Shown in pieces: positions 27,966-40,600 of a stretch of DNA of 64,000 bases. Numbering within the stretch: position 1 is the first letter of the stretch; every line of letters starts with the position of its first letter. The stretch lies in contig OX359248.1 of the NCBI GenBank assembly GCA_947179485.1, positions 27,661,378 through 27,725,377 of the forward strand, in the 5' to 3' direction. The notes beneath the pieces were generated by a model. That model did not search any database and was not told where the DNA came from. It worked only from the letters and a program-made list of their open reading frames with translations. The translations under genes and the position numbers were made by a program. The stretch comes from Allacma fusca (taxonomy: Eukaryota > Arthropoda > Collembola > Symphypleona > Sminthuridae).

Positions 27966-30900
27966 TTATCAGTGCAGCCATTGGGATAATGGTGGCCTCT
28001 GTGCTCCGGATAGCTTACAAAGGCTATGACATCCTAGGAACTGTTCTCATGGCCTTTATGGTGAGGGTCCCTAAAGACAGACAACCTTTACCACCCCTAG
28101 GAGATCGGAAACTATTGCGACTGAGCGCTCAAGACATCGCCCAAAAGGTATTAACATTAATGTCAATGATGAGTTACAACTTTTATTTTATTAATTAATG
28201 CTTGCATATTGCATTACACCCAAATCTTTCCTTGTTTGTAGTTACTACCGTACTGTATTTACTGCCCCAAAAAAAGTTTGTCATGTATGTAAGTATGTAC
28301 ATTGATTTCTGAGTTGATTTTATCTGGCACCACGCAATTTGATAATTTGATAACTTGAGATTATCTTAAATGATTAGTGAAGTAATTCGTATAGTCTCTG
28401 ACGTTAGTTTGGTTTTCCTAATTTCCTAATGAATGAAATCAAGGTAGTCTTATATTGCATATACATATAACAGTAGGGAGCCGGCAGTACGTACGTTAGG
28501 GATGAGGCAATATTTTTCAATGCAATAATTAATGCCTTGTAAGGCTCGCACTCATAATGCTCGTGTCCTGTCGTCCTGTACGCTGCTTCTTCGTGCACTA
28601 ACATTCAGCATGATTTTGGAAATGAGAATAAAAGCCCAATTTTTTCACACCTCTTCCTTCTTCTTGCATGAGATCAGACTGTTCTATTGCGCTGTTTTTG
28701 GGGCTATTTTGTAGCATGATTTCATACATGGTGTTAATAATTTTGAATAGGATATGAATATGCGAATATTTGTATTCCAAATTAATTTTTTTTCGATTTG
28801 TTCAAAAAACAACTAATTTGTTCTAGCTCTCCAGGAAGTATAGCTTAATCTTTTACAGCTTAATTCGCATGACACCTACTTGCTAAAATAGGTTTTTATT
28901 AAATGCCCTTGGTAGTTCATAAATTTGGGATATTTGTCTCCTACTTATAATACCACTTTAGGGTAATTTGTCTTCGAAACTTATACTTAGCTGTATGCAA
29001 AATAACTAATTGCACTAAATAAAAACTAATTGTAAGTACGTCATTTGAAGGGATTTTAACATCAGCCTTGGAGTTATAACTGGCTGTAAACGAAGTTTAT
29101 TTACTAACAGATATTCCTGGAATTATAAAATATCTACATGCGGATGAATAAATTGGTTTGAGGATTTGCCAATCAAAAAAGCTGTATCACAATATTGAAA
29201 CAAAAAAGCTGTAATTTACGGGTTTGCAAGGTAGTTGCAATATTTAAGGGGAGGTTATTGAGGATTATTGAAATACTTTAATATTGGCCGAAGCCAAAGG
29301 ATTAAGCAGAGCAAATCAAAAAGTACGAAGTCATTTTTACGAAGTCATTTTTGTGTTGTTACAATGTTAGGGTGAGTTAATAGGAAAATGAAAGCTGACT
29401 TTACTTGGCGCTGCACGTGGATTCACTCAGAAGGATTTAATGCCAAAAAATACACATGAGTAATTTATTTGCTCATATAGTCATCATATAACGGATAAGC
29501 CCAGCAAGATATGGCGATATGGTATATACAGGCGCAGAATACCTTCAGAATGTGTCAATTGAATGAATGAGCGAAATCTAGTCAAACTACCGCTCAAAAA
29601 ATATTTCTCAATAATGTCCTTGGCTTTTACTTTCATTATCATTACATAACCTCAATACGGCACACTCCTTACTGATTATCCTCGCCAAAAGCTTCAACAT
29701 TGCGTCCCAATTCCGTGAAGGTGCATGCCATTATGATAACATTACCGCTGCACTGCAAGTGACCGCAGAAGTAATTATTATTTTAGAAAATTGAGGTGGT
29801 TTCAGTACAACGACAACAATTATTGTATTATTTTTTGCCGGACGGAATCACATAATTATGGAAATAAGTCAATTGCTGACTCTCCTCATCCAACTTACCT
29901 CACCTTATGGCAGCACTAATGACAATTTTACTATTCCCTTTTTTCTCATCTGATTAGGGGCGGCTCCACTCATCATGTTTTCTTCCTTAATGGTTGTTGT
30001 ATCTATATTTTAAAGAAATAAATTGTTTTTTTTTGAAGATTCGTTCGAAGGAGGTGTCTGCAGAAGAAGTTGTTCGAACCTTTATTGGACGGATTGTGGA
30101 GGTTAATTCGGGGATAAATGCAGTTGTGAATGAGCGATTTGAAATCGCTATCAATGAAGCTAAAAAAGTCGATCATCTGATCCGATCTGGAGAATACACA
30201 GAAGCTGAGCTGGAAGAAAAGTATCCTTTGTTGGGAGTTCCATTTACCATCAAGGATTCCTACTGTGTAGAAGGTAAACAAACATACTTTCATTCAACAA
30301 TCCATGCAGAACCTCTTTGACACGACACACTTTCAAGTTCTGATTTTTAACAAGTCTGCTTTATACAGTCAAAAAAATTTAGAATTATATAGCTTAAAAA
30401 CGTAGTGACTTACATGATGGCTTATATCGTTGGAATTATGTACATATTACTTTTATTGTTTTGCTGAATCCTGATTCCAAGGAAAGTTGTTTTGACTCAC
30501 TTTGCATACCTCTGTCTGTACGGAGGTTATTAAAGAGTATGTATCTATTTGAAAAAGAGTCTTGTTTGCAAATTATAATGTACCAGCATTTTGACAGCAT
30601 TTCCGTGGGAAAATATACTTCAGGAAAGCGTGTCGTTTTTTTTTTCTCTAAAAAATTCATGCCTTTTCAAGTTGAAAAATGTTGACTTTGGATTTCATGG
30701 GATGAGATGTTGAAGTATTTTCTCTTAATTTTATGTTTGCTTTGAAGGTTTGAAACACACTGCCGGCCACTACAAACGCAAGGACTATACTGCTCCAGAA
30801 GATGCTACAGTTGTGACCATGTTGAAAGCAGTTGGTGCAATTCCATTAGGAGTTACCAATGTCTCAGAGCTTTGCATGTGGTGGGAGGCTGTTAATACGG

Positions 30901-33232
30901 TTTATGGTCGCTCGGCTAACCCCTACGATACCCGTCATATTTCAGGTATGTGGTTTACAGTGACAGGATTTTATTATACAAAGAATATAAAGTTTTGTTC
31001 CACAGGACTTAAAACTAGGTATTAAAACTTGTCTGTGTTTTTACAGGCGGATCTTCTGGAGGTGAAGCAGCTTTGCAAGGGGCAGCCGGCTCAGCCTTTG
31101 GAATCGGATCTGACATTGGGGGTTCCATCCGAATGCCTTCATTCTTTTGTGGAGTTTTTGGCCATAAACCAACAACAGGGCTAATTCCTAATGAGGGACA
31201 GGTAAAAAGTAGACAGATGCTGCTGATAGAATGCACGCATATGTTATTATTTAAAGGCTATGAGCACATGCACTGATGGACAGATACTAGCGTAAATAAT
31301 AAGCGTTAACATGACCGTCAATCGTATATACAATAGGTACCGGTCACTCGTGGCAGACTTGCTGAATTTTTAACAACGGGGCCAGTGGCTCGTCATGCTC
31401 ATGACCTTCGTTTCCTGTATGACATCATGCTCGGGGAAAAGGTGAACAAAATGAAGCCCGTTCCAGATTTGAGCCGAGTGCGTTTGTTTTATATGGAAGA
31501 TGACGGTGGAAATCCCATTACTACGCCCATTAGCAGAGACATGAAGGCTGTCATGAAGAAGTCTCTGCAATATTTAGAAAAGAAATACGGTCTCAAACCT
31601 CAGGTTGGTCTTCATATCATTTCTAGATCTGAATTAGCGTAAGATGTCGGACCTGCAGTATTTGTTAAAATCATCCATTATTCTTTCTTTTTGCCTTTTG
31701 TCAACGCAAGGTTTTTTTTTTTATTTGTAAAAACTTCAATGAAAAAAATTTTACTTGCACTTTTTTTTAAATTTTGCTCTACTGCTCGAGGATGACGAGG
31801 ACCAAGACATTGCATTTAATTGCAGTTGGCAAAACAATTCCTAACTTGAGCAACTTGCTCAATAAATTTGTAAAGCTTGCAAAGTTATGTAAGGAAATTG
31901 CTGAATATCTGTCTTGGCGTTATACAGGATTTTAGTGCAGTTTTTATAGCTTAAGTTCTTTGAACTGGGCCTTCTTGCATGATAATTAAACATAAATTAT
32001 TTTTATTTGTAGAATTACAAGCAATAATTGCAAAAGTTTCTAGTTGTTTCTGTTTCACAAAAAATTAATAATTACCGGTCAAGGGGTCAAGATACTTATG
32101 CTAACTTATTAATTTCCTTAATTATTACTGTTTTCAGAAAGCAAATCTGACCAAGTTTTACCACAGTTTGGAAATTTGGGCTCAGGCCATGGCTGGAGCG
32201 GATGTGCCAACCTTTTGCGAAGAGTTGGCTCTTCATAATGGAAAAGTAAGTAAAATAATTTAATTATTTCAGAAATTAATCATGGGATTTATACTGTCTG
32301 GAAAATCCTCGTCTTTAGCATCCTTTGAATATGGAGGACTTGAACTGGTTCTACAAAAAAGAGTCCATTGTATTCACATCCACCGTGAAAACTTGATGAG
32401 ATTTTTCTATTATTACTGAGTTAAGATAGGGAGTGTGTTTTTCGGGGGAAACCGCTTTACGATTATTAAACTCACTATAGCGTGTCCCCTTTGATATCTT
32501 TGTGTAATTTTCGTTACGGTCTTTGTTTTATTGCGTCAATTTAGGTGCATTGGGTGTACCAGATGCGAAATCCAGGCGTGAGATTATATGTTATCTTTGA
32601 TGGACTGTAATCGTAACCTAAATGAGTACTTTGATTTATTTTCAGATAAATCCTTTTGTAGAATTGGTAAAGAAGGCATTCTGGATGTCTCCTCACACTT
32701 TGCCAGCTCTTGTTCTGGGGGTAATTGAAAAACTTGCGTACGCTGGAAGATCTCTACCTCGTCATAAGGAGATGATCGAAATGGGATATTCTCTAGCAAA
32801 AGAACTCCAAGTAAGCGTTTTCTAAGATTTGTTTTGCAAGACTTGGGCATTTTTGAACTTCCGTCGGTCTCTTCTTTCATATTTAAAATATTTTTTAAAT
32901 AGCAAATATTTAAGGCAAATTCGAATGCTTTTAATTTACTTTATTTTTTTCAGGAATTACTTGGAGACGATGGTATAATGCTGTACCATCCATTCCCATA
33001 CACTGCACCTCGTCATCATCGCCCAATGTTCCGTCCAGCGGACTTCGCTTACACTGCCATTTTCAACATTTTAGGAGTTCCAGTAACCCAAGTCCCACTT
33101 GGGCTAGATGCGGATGGTCTTCCTCTAGGAATCCAAGTGGTTGGAGGAATGTTCAGTGACCATCTGTGCTTAAGTATTGCGGAAGAATTGGAAGAAGGAT
33201 TTGGGGGGTGGGTCCCACCGTCGTCCTGCTAA
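27966..33232 (+). CDS. FAAH2: Fatty-acid amide hydrolase 2-like amidase
   Basis: Serine amidase of the amidase-signature family, expected to hydrolyse fatty-acid amides at membranes. Exons: 27966-28147, 30039-30273, 30748-30945, 31047-31201, 31337-31603, 32138-32245, 32646-32810, 32954-33232; all phases agree. The catalytic Lys lies in FTIKDS (AAG at 30252). The GGSSGGEA loop (31047 on) gives the cis-Ser, and [10 protein letters not shown] gives the nucleophile Ser. A hydrophobic segment ([17 protein letters not shown]) in the first exon fits the N-terminal membrane anchor. The C-terminus [15 protein letters not shown]...FGGWV is typical of FAAH2. Using ATG 27941 would give 537 residues, close to human FAAH2. 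However, TTACTAAT followed by TTTTCCGTTTCGCAG at 27936-27965 looks like a branch point and acceptor, so the true start is probably in an upstream exon. No active-site damage is seen. Confidence 0.96.
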
Positions 33233-33250
33233 CAACATAAAATTAATTGT

Positions 33251-33256
33251 AATAAA
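33251..33256 (+). terminator. FAAH2 polyadenylation signal
   Basis: AATAAA lies 19 bases after the FAAH2 stop codon, which would give a very short 3' UTR. Later signals could also be used. Confidence 0.6.
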
Positions 33257-35718
33257 TCTTAACTGTAATAAGGTCAGGGAAATATGAATGTTTTTACCTA
33301 CGCACACATTGTACTGTCATTCAATGAAATGAATATTAGGAACGTACGCACACACACATACATATAACTGTATCAAATTTACTCTTTATTGGGATCATTC
33401 TAATGGGACATGTTAAATGGAAATGGTTGTAGCACTTTGTAGTAGTTGAATTTTTTAAAATACAATGTAATAAGGATAAGGAAGCGTTTGTGTACGCATA
33501 ATAAGAAATGGTCAAAATTGTCCAGAACGTAACTCAGAGCGTGATAATCTTTAGTGAGTAGTAAAGCCTTGCAAAAATGTTCAGTCATTTTTGCTACAAA
33601 AAACTACAACATTCTTGTACATAATCACGTAGCTAGATTGTTTTTACACGTTCTTTTTTTTTACTCTTTGGAATACGGGACACTCTTCAATCAATTTTTA
33701 ACATGACAATACAATTTGACGCGTAGCTATTAGAATGGGAAGGAATGCTAAATAAATGTAAAAGTGTGAAATCCGAGGCGCTTTTTTATCGGGGAAACGT
33801 CCAAAGTTTAACGATAAGTCTTACGAATACCCGTCAGTGCTTTGATTTCACACAATTATAAGAAAATGAATTTTGAAGCTATTATTATAACATAACACCC
33901 CCACAAGTTATAATATTTTGACCAAAGGACTGCAACTACACTTTTGCAGTGCAACATCAAGGCGAAACGTTTTCTGATGGCGAGTGAAAACAATACTACG
34001 TCGGGGATAATTGTTGCACGTGCAAAATTTTACAATGATTCCTACTAGACTTATACAATTATTATTATCGTCATACTAATCACTGCATCTTAGTATTTTT
34101 TTTAGGTACAGCATTTCTTGAGTTAGTTCAGTGGTTATATTGTATCTTCTATGTATGTATATGTACTGTGAAGTAAACAATGCATATGTTTCCAGTTCGA
34201 AAGGTGTTCGATTGGATTTGTATTGAAATCCATTATATAAGGTTGCTTTTAAGGTATACACTGTCTATAAAATCTAAGAGTAATTTAGTAAATATTAAGA
34301 AATTTAATTTTGTTGTTAACTGTGAATTTTTTGTACGGATGCTTTGTACTATTTATTATCTATGGATGCTTTCATTTTTTGTCACAAATACTGTGCGCGT
34401 CTTCCCCCCTCCCCCCATATGTCTTGTTGTTGTAAATGTTGCCATTTTTCTACCTCTCACAGATTTACGTAGTTTTTTTTCTCTCTCTCTTTTCCTCTTC
34501 TATTGTTTAGCATTAAGATCTCATTAAAATCCGGGATCTTGATGGTAAAATATAATAACCTTTTTTGTACCACCGGACATATGGGCGTTTTAATGACTTC
34601 ATCCATATTTTGTGGAATATGTGTTTATGTAAGTTTGGGTCGGAGCATGTCCGTCGAATTGGCGTTGAGTAACTATTGATATTGGGAATTAGCAGAATGC
34701 TTTTGAATTTCAATTGTGTGTACTGTAAAAATTATTGTGAGAAATTGGGGTCTTTAAATAACTTACAGAAATGCGTTTCTGCTGATGTGTGCATGTAATA
34801 CAAAAAGGTATGAGGTCATTAGAACAGTGGTTAGAAATCAGCTATACTTATATTTGATCAAAGTATAATTTACACAATAGGTAGCCTTTTTTTTAGCTTA
34901 GCAACTTTTAGCAAGACATGTATGTATAGCTTCTTGCGCATTTTGTATGAACTCTTTTTAAAATTGGGTAAAATATTTGTACAAATTTTAGTTTTAAGGT
35001 AGGTGTAAGTTTTGGTGCCTCACATTGCGTTGAACTTGTGAGATGAACGAGTGCAAGAAAGTCGCTGTACATGTACTGTTAAAAACTTAATAAGATAGTT
35101 CATGACTCTAAGTGTAGTTGTTTGTGGATCGTTGTGTATTTGTATAAAGCTAATTACTAGTGGAGTTTGTAGATGTTTAGAGTACCTCTAGCGTTTTAGC
35201 CTACTTGCCGCATAATGTCTAGGAGTAGAGTAGTTTTTTTTTGTGTAATTTCACGTATTTATTACATGTGTAAATATATACGCCGGAATAATTTTTGTCG
35301 TTATTTACGCTGCTCTTTATCGCCAACATCTGTACAGCTAATTGTAAGTCATTGTTGCAGTAAAGTACTAGTTTATTTGATTGCGTTGAACTGTGTTCAG
35401 CGATTGGAATGTTGCAAGTACCGGAATTGGCCCTACAAATATACAGCCACCTTACGAATAATTATTCATGACATCTGATGAAATTTCGAAAAACATGTAC
35501 TTATTCTAATACAAACATGTGAATGATCAAATTCTGATAAATAATCAATAAAAAAAAATTATTATAACAACTGATGAATAATTTAAACATTCATGTGTAT
35601 GAATGAGCCTCCTTGCACTGTCTCTTGATTTACATTCCATCTCAAATAAAAATAAATTATTCTATTACATGTAGCAACAAGTGCAATTAAAATTACGATC
35701 ATTTCTTTAACAATAACA
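33257..35718. other. Intergenic region between convergent genes
   Basis: This lies between the 3' ends of FAAH2 (+) and the Gly-rich gene (-). It is AT-rich with T-runs. No supported coding sequence or RNA gene was seen. Confidence 0.6.
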
Positions 35719-35724
35719 TTTATT
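35719..35724 (-). terminator. Polyadenylation signal of the Gly-rich gene
   Basis: AATAAA on the - strand, about 135 bases past the TGA of the Gly/His/Trp-rich gene. Confidence 0.55.
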
Positions 35725-35857
35725 AACAATTTTATAAATTAATCTTTTGTTTTCATGGACTGCAACGCACGTACCATCACCTTTTAAATATAACGTTGGG
35801 TCTGCATACGAAAGTATCACTGTATGAACTTGTTTCATGGCCCTACGTAGGACGCAA

Positions 35858-37649
35858 TCACTTGAAAGGAATAAAAACCTTGTGAATCTTAACAGGTTTT
35901 GCTTCATAATGCTCTTCTGAACTGTCTTCAGCATCTTCCACATCTTCTTCGGAAGATTCCCATGCCTGCTCATCCTCTGCTTCGGCCCAACCTCCTCCTC
36001 CTCCTCCTCCTCCGCCTACCTGTGGTGACTTCCAGCCTCCCTTGTGCTTACGTTTTTTCCCCTTCCCCTTACCCTTGCCCTTACCCTTACCGGAACTTGG
36101 CCAACCTGAGCCTGCGCCTCCTTGTGGAGCCCAATCTGTTCCTTCCCCTCCCTCCGCTGACCATCCTGACCCTTTTGAAGGTCCACCTCCTCCTCCTCCT
36201 TCACCCCAGCCTGAGCTATGCGATGGTCCGCCACCACCTCCTTCACCCCAACCTGACCCTTTTGAAAGTCCGCCTCCGCCTCCTCCTCCTCCCCAGCCTT
36301 CACCTGAGCCTCCGCCTCCACCTCCGCCTCCTTGAGATCCCCAACCCCCTCCTTCGCCTGATCCCCCACCTCCTTGCTGACCCCAACCTCCAGAATTTTC
36401 AGCTGACCAGGGACCTAATTCACACAATAAAATTCCACTACATTATCGTCTGCAAACAGCTTTTGAGAGGATTAAAAATTCACAAATTAATTAGAGCCTG
36501 AACTTAATCAGAAAAATTTTAGTTTGTGTCTCATGTGCTTATTTGATAATTAATACATTGGGATTGCGCTACCTTTGCACTCTCATATACCGAGAAAATT
36601 AAATTGAAAATTTACAATCATTGATATGGTCGACTCAGAGTTTGCACTTATTGTAGGATTTTAAGACGAGTTGAAATTAATTAAAAATTTCAAAATAAAA
36701 GCTCACCTTTTTGCTTGCCGGAGTGTTTCATGTATATATGATTGACTTGGTAGGTTCCATGCCCTCCTCCACCTCCGTGATGGCCTCCGCCTCCGCCTCC
36801 ACCTCCGTGATGGCCTCCACCTCCGCCTCCACCACCATGATGGGCATGTTGGAGTACCGGGTGCTGGAGATCCTGACTGCCTTGATTTTGCTGACTAGTG
36901 CGCTTAGGTTTACCGAATTGGATGATGATACGTTTTGCAGGTATACGGGTGACTTTTTCTTTAGATCCTCCGGCTGAAAAATAAATGTTTAAAATGGCAG
37001 AAATTTTTCCAATATCCGAAATGTATGATAAAAATATATCTATTAAAACTTTCTCTTACTCAAAGAACCACCTTTGCCAGCCAGGTTGTGCCATAAGCTG
37101 CCCTTGCCTGCCTTATTCATTATAAATGACAGAAATTCTTTGCCCGAAACCGAAGGTTGGATACTGATGATTTCTGACACTGGTTGTCCGTGAGAGCTCG
37201 AGTGTCCGCCTCCACCATGACCACCTCCACCATGACCACCTCCGCCATGACCACCTCCACCATGACCACCTCCACCACCTCCTCCTTGTCCCCATCCTGA
37301 CCCTTGAGACGATCCACCGTGTCCACCATGACCACCTCCTCCTCCACCTCCTGGTCCCCATCCTGAACCTCCACCGTGTCCACCTCCGCCATGTCCGCCG
37401 TGACCACCTCCACCTCCACCTCCTTGTCCCCAGCCTGACCCTCCACCGTGTCCACCTCCGCCATGTCCGCCTCCACCGTGACCACCACTCTCGGTGCTAT
37501 CCAGTAAAGCTGCAAGCTAAATAAAAATTATTTTAGCTTTAAAAAATGTAATTTTATTATTCCTGCTTATAATTTTTTAAATTGTAATAATTTTTAAAAA
37601 AATCTCCTACCATAATGCAGGGTATTATTAAATGGAAAAACCGTATCAT
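35858..37649 (-). CDS. Secreted Gly/His/Trp-rich low-complexity protein
   Basis: Four exons on the - strand: 37611-37649, 37060-37516, 36707-36973 and 35858-36414. Phases agree (0, 1, 1) and give 439 residues. Exon 1 is only 13 codons, and with the start of exon 2 it encodes a good signal peptide (MIRFFHLIIPCIMLAALLDS). Residues ~23-121 are GGGGH repeats with three SGWG motifs. Residues ~122-200 form a non-repetitive block (SEIISIQPSVSGKEFLSFIM; KVTRIPAKRIIIQFGKPKR). A second GGH tract follows at ~212-236. Exon 4 has SGWGEGGGGG repeats, a basic GKGKGKGKGKKRKHK stretch, an acidic Glu/Asp/Ser segment, and ends KVFIPFK. The likely role is extracellular structural (cuticle, silk, adhesive or mineral-binding), but this is inferred from composition only. 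His-rich glycine repeats could bind metal. Not recognised as a named family. Confidence 0.85.
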
Positions 37650-40600
37650 TTTAAATTCCTGAGATACGTGGGAATAATCCCAACAAAAGAGCAGGTGTAT
37701 AAAAAATATCTATAAAAATAAACTATGAAGGCCCAGCGGAGAATAAATAGTTGTGAGCCCGCTGAGAATCAAAGAACAACTGCCAGTCAGATCTTCGTTG
37801 GGCTGAATTAATATAAAAATAAGTGTTACCTTGTCTGGGTTGAATTTGGTTCAAAGTTGAACTTTTCTGTTGACAAAATCCATGTGAATCAGGTAAAGTT
37901 TTAAAAGGGTAACCTTACGTTTAGGTAGGTTAATGCAAACATGCGTTTTAGTTTACAGCTAGTATTTCTGGCATCCGAACCTGACAACGAACCGGTTGCA
38001 CAGGTTCATTCATTAAAACTCATGTTTTCATATTGACACAGGCAGTAAGGACACGTTGTCCCATTGTCGTCGTGCTTTCTTTACTTGCCGAATTGCAGAG
38101 GGCACAGAGTCTTTGACATGTTATGACCATTTGAATACTTTACCATACTTTCTCTCCTAGTCTTTAGGTTTCGGTATCCTTCAATTACCAAGTTCTGGTT
38201 TTACATTCTTGCATACAAGCATTCGCGTGTTTCTCAAATTTTAATATTTTCTCAAGCTTAAATTTATAGCCTTTTCCATAAAAAATGACGGCACGATACG
38301 ATTGGGGGAAGTGACATGCTTCAGCTGTAAAAATTTATATGTAAATTAGCATTATTGTGTGAGCAATTATGATCTTACTTGTTCTCATATGGGTAGAAGT
38401 AATTATAGCAGTGAAGACAGTAATAAAAGGGGGAAGTTGAAGACCTATGCTGAGAGCACGACTGGCATACATACATATGTACGTACATGGGGGTCTGTGT
38501 CCAATTTCATGAATTAGAAATAGCCTTAAACCAGTAGGTCATGATTTATTTAAAAATGTTTCCTTGATGACACGACGCACAAATAACAGTTTAACAAAAG
38601 ATTTGAAGTTATTTGAAACACGTTTGGGGATTGTGGAACTTAAATTCCCATTTGTATAAAGTCGTACTTGCCAGGACTATTTTTGAACATCACGAGCTAA
38701 TCTATACAGCTATATCCATGCAGAAATCCGGTTTGGAAATGAGGTAATGTGAATAGCTACGAATCGGAATCAGGTACTTTATTGTCTAAGGTCAATTGGG
38801 AATGCGTTGATTTTTATACAAGCGCTCGGGGTATCATTAAGGAGTTTATCAGACACCTAAAGTCCACCAGGAAAAGACATACCTCATTCTTGAATACTAC
38901 AGTTACCAACAAGAAATTATAAAAAGCATCTTGGAAAATTTTCACATCCTCGTATGGAAATTTATGTCCTATTTTTCCACAATTTTTCTTAGTATTGCCA
39001 ATTTATGTTTCAGCAGAGCCTCATGTAATTCAAAAGGACCATTTTTAAGGGAGAATGTCTTCCACTTTTGCATATAATTGTAGGTTTCACGTTTAGTTAC
39101 ATTATGTACATACATATGAGACCGCTTACATGAGTTATTGTTAGTGAATCTACTAATTTTTTCCGTTTGTGTCCTCATGGTCATTATCATCGTGTTCGTC
39201 TGCAGATGAAGACGAGCAATCAGACTCTCCCTGTTTGGCATCATTAATACAGACAGCATTGAGGTCAAATTTTTCCAAAACCCTCCGTGACAGTCAGAAA
39301 CGCCCTTTTTTAATTGGCAGAACGTCATTTCTAATTACTTTTAGCACTTTTGTCACATTCTTGATTAGGTTTTCGAATTTGATTCTATGTTGACAGCGAA
39401 ATTAATCCTACCAGGCGTTAGTTCCATTAAAATTCTGAATGTTAGTTGTATATTTAGCTTTTTACAGTGACCGCTGCAATTGTGATCCTGTAATAGTTCC
39501 AGTGTAAATTGCGTTGCAAAATATAATTCCCCTGCAACTTACACATGAAAACAGGCGGTTACAATTTTTTTCTATTCTCCCTATTTGTATAGAATTATTT
39601 TGCAGGTTTTTCAAAAATACAAACATTAACGTCTGTCAACAAAAAAGGTAACACCGGTCAATCAAGAAAAGTAAATTTTGATTTTTTTTCGGATTTCCTG
39701 ATACACAATTTTGAGGTCCTTAAAATATTTTTGGAATTTAATTTTGAGGCTTAAGTCTATTACATTTTACGGGCTTTTCAAAACCGTATCCTACAGGTCT
39801 CTGAGTTGGAAATTATGGGTGTGGACAGCCAATGCAATGGACAAAGTTGGAGAAATTCAGTATCAGGAGCGAAAATGTGGAAGATTCGCAGACTGAGGGA
39901 TTTCTGGCATTGCAATTTTTTCCTACAAGTTCTGGTTAATTGGAAATAACTGTAACTTGTAACTTTATTGGGAATCATTAACATCTTATATCATCTGGCT
40001 GGGTCAATCATTGCAGCCGCAGGAGCCAAAGGACGTTACATGAGGTTATTAATTATACTCTTAAGGGAAAAATTATTCGCTTTTGATTCAGCAGAGTTTA
40101 ACGTGAGAACATTTTCCCGGGTATTGATTACACCTTTGGTTTCTTGTTTCACCTTTTTTTAAATGTTTGAATTACTAATTATTGACCTGGCGTTCTATAA
40201 TATACAAAATCTTAATATATAATCATATTCACCAGGGGTGACCAAGATGAAAGCTGGGAGTGCACCGTAAATTTTCCTTTTTTCATATTTTTATGAAATA
40301 GATATAAATACATAGGTATAAATAAACAGTTTCTAATTATTAAACCCAAAAAAGGCATTAACGTTTAGCAGAATTAGTTTCAAAATTTCCTATTATAGAA
40401 ATCTGTCTCTACAAAGTTACATTGTGTCTTTAAGCAGGAATTTCTAAGTTGTTTAAGTTAATTCATATACAGAGTATTTCATATCCATTATCGCCACCTA
40501 GCCTAAATAGGGGACGATGACGCAAAATACGTGATTTCGACATTTTCAAGCACATTGTTTTCCAGATTTTAAATAATTTGTTTCAGTTCATTGAAATAGA

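Noticed and set aside
35899-36501. 200-residue Pro/Leu-rich + strand open frame
   Set aside because: It is the antisense shadow of the last Gly-rich exon. The - strand reading has matched splice sites, a signal peptide and coherent domains.
37113-37515. Alternative - strand frames rich in Val/Glu/Asp or Trp/Arg
   Set aside because: Wrong-frame readings of the same GGN repeats. Only the Gly/His frame joins exons 1 and 3 in phase.
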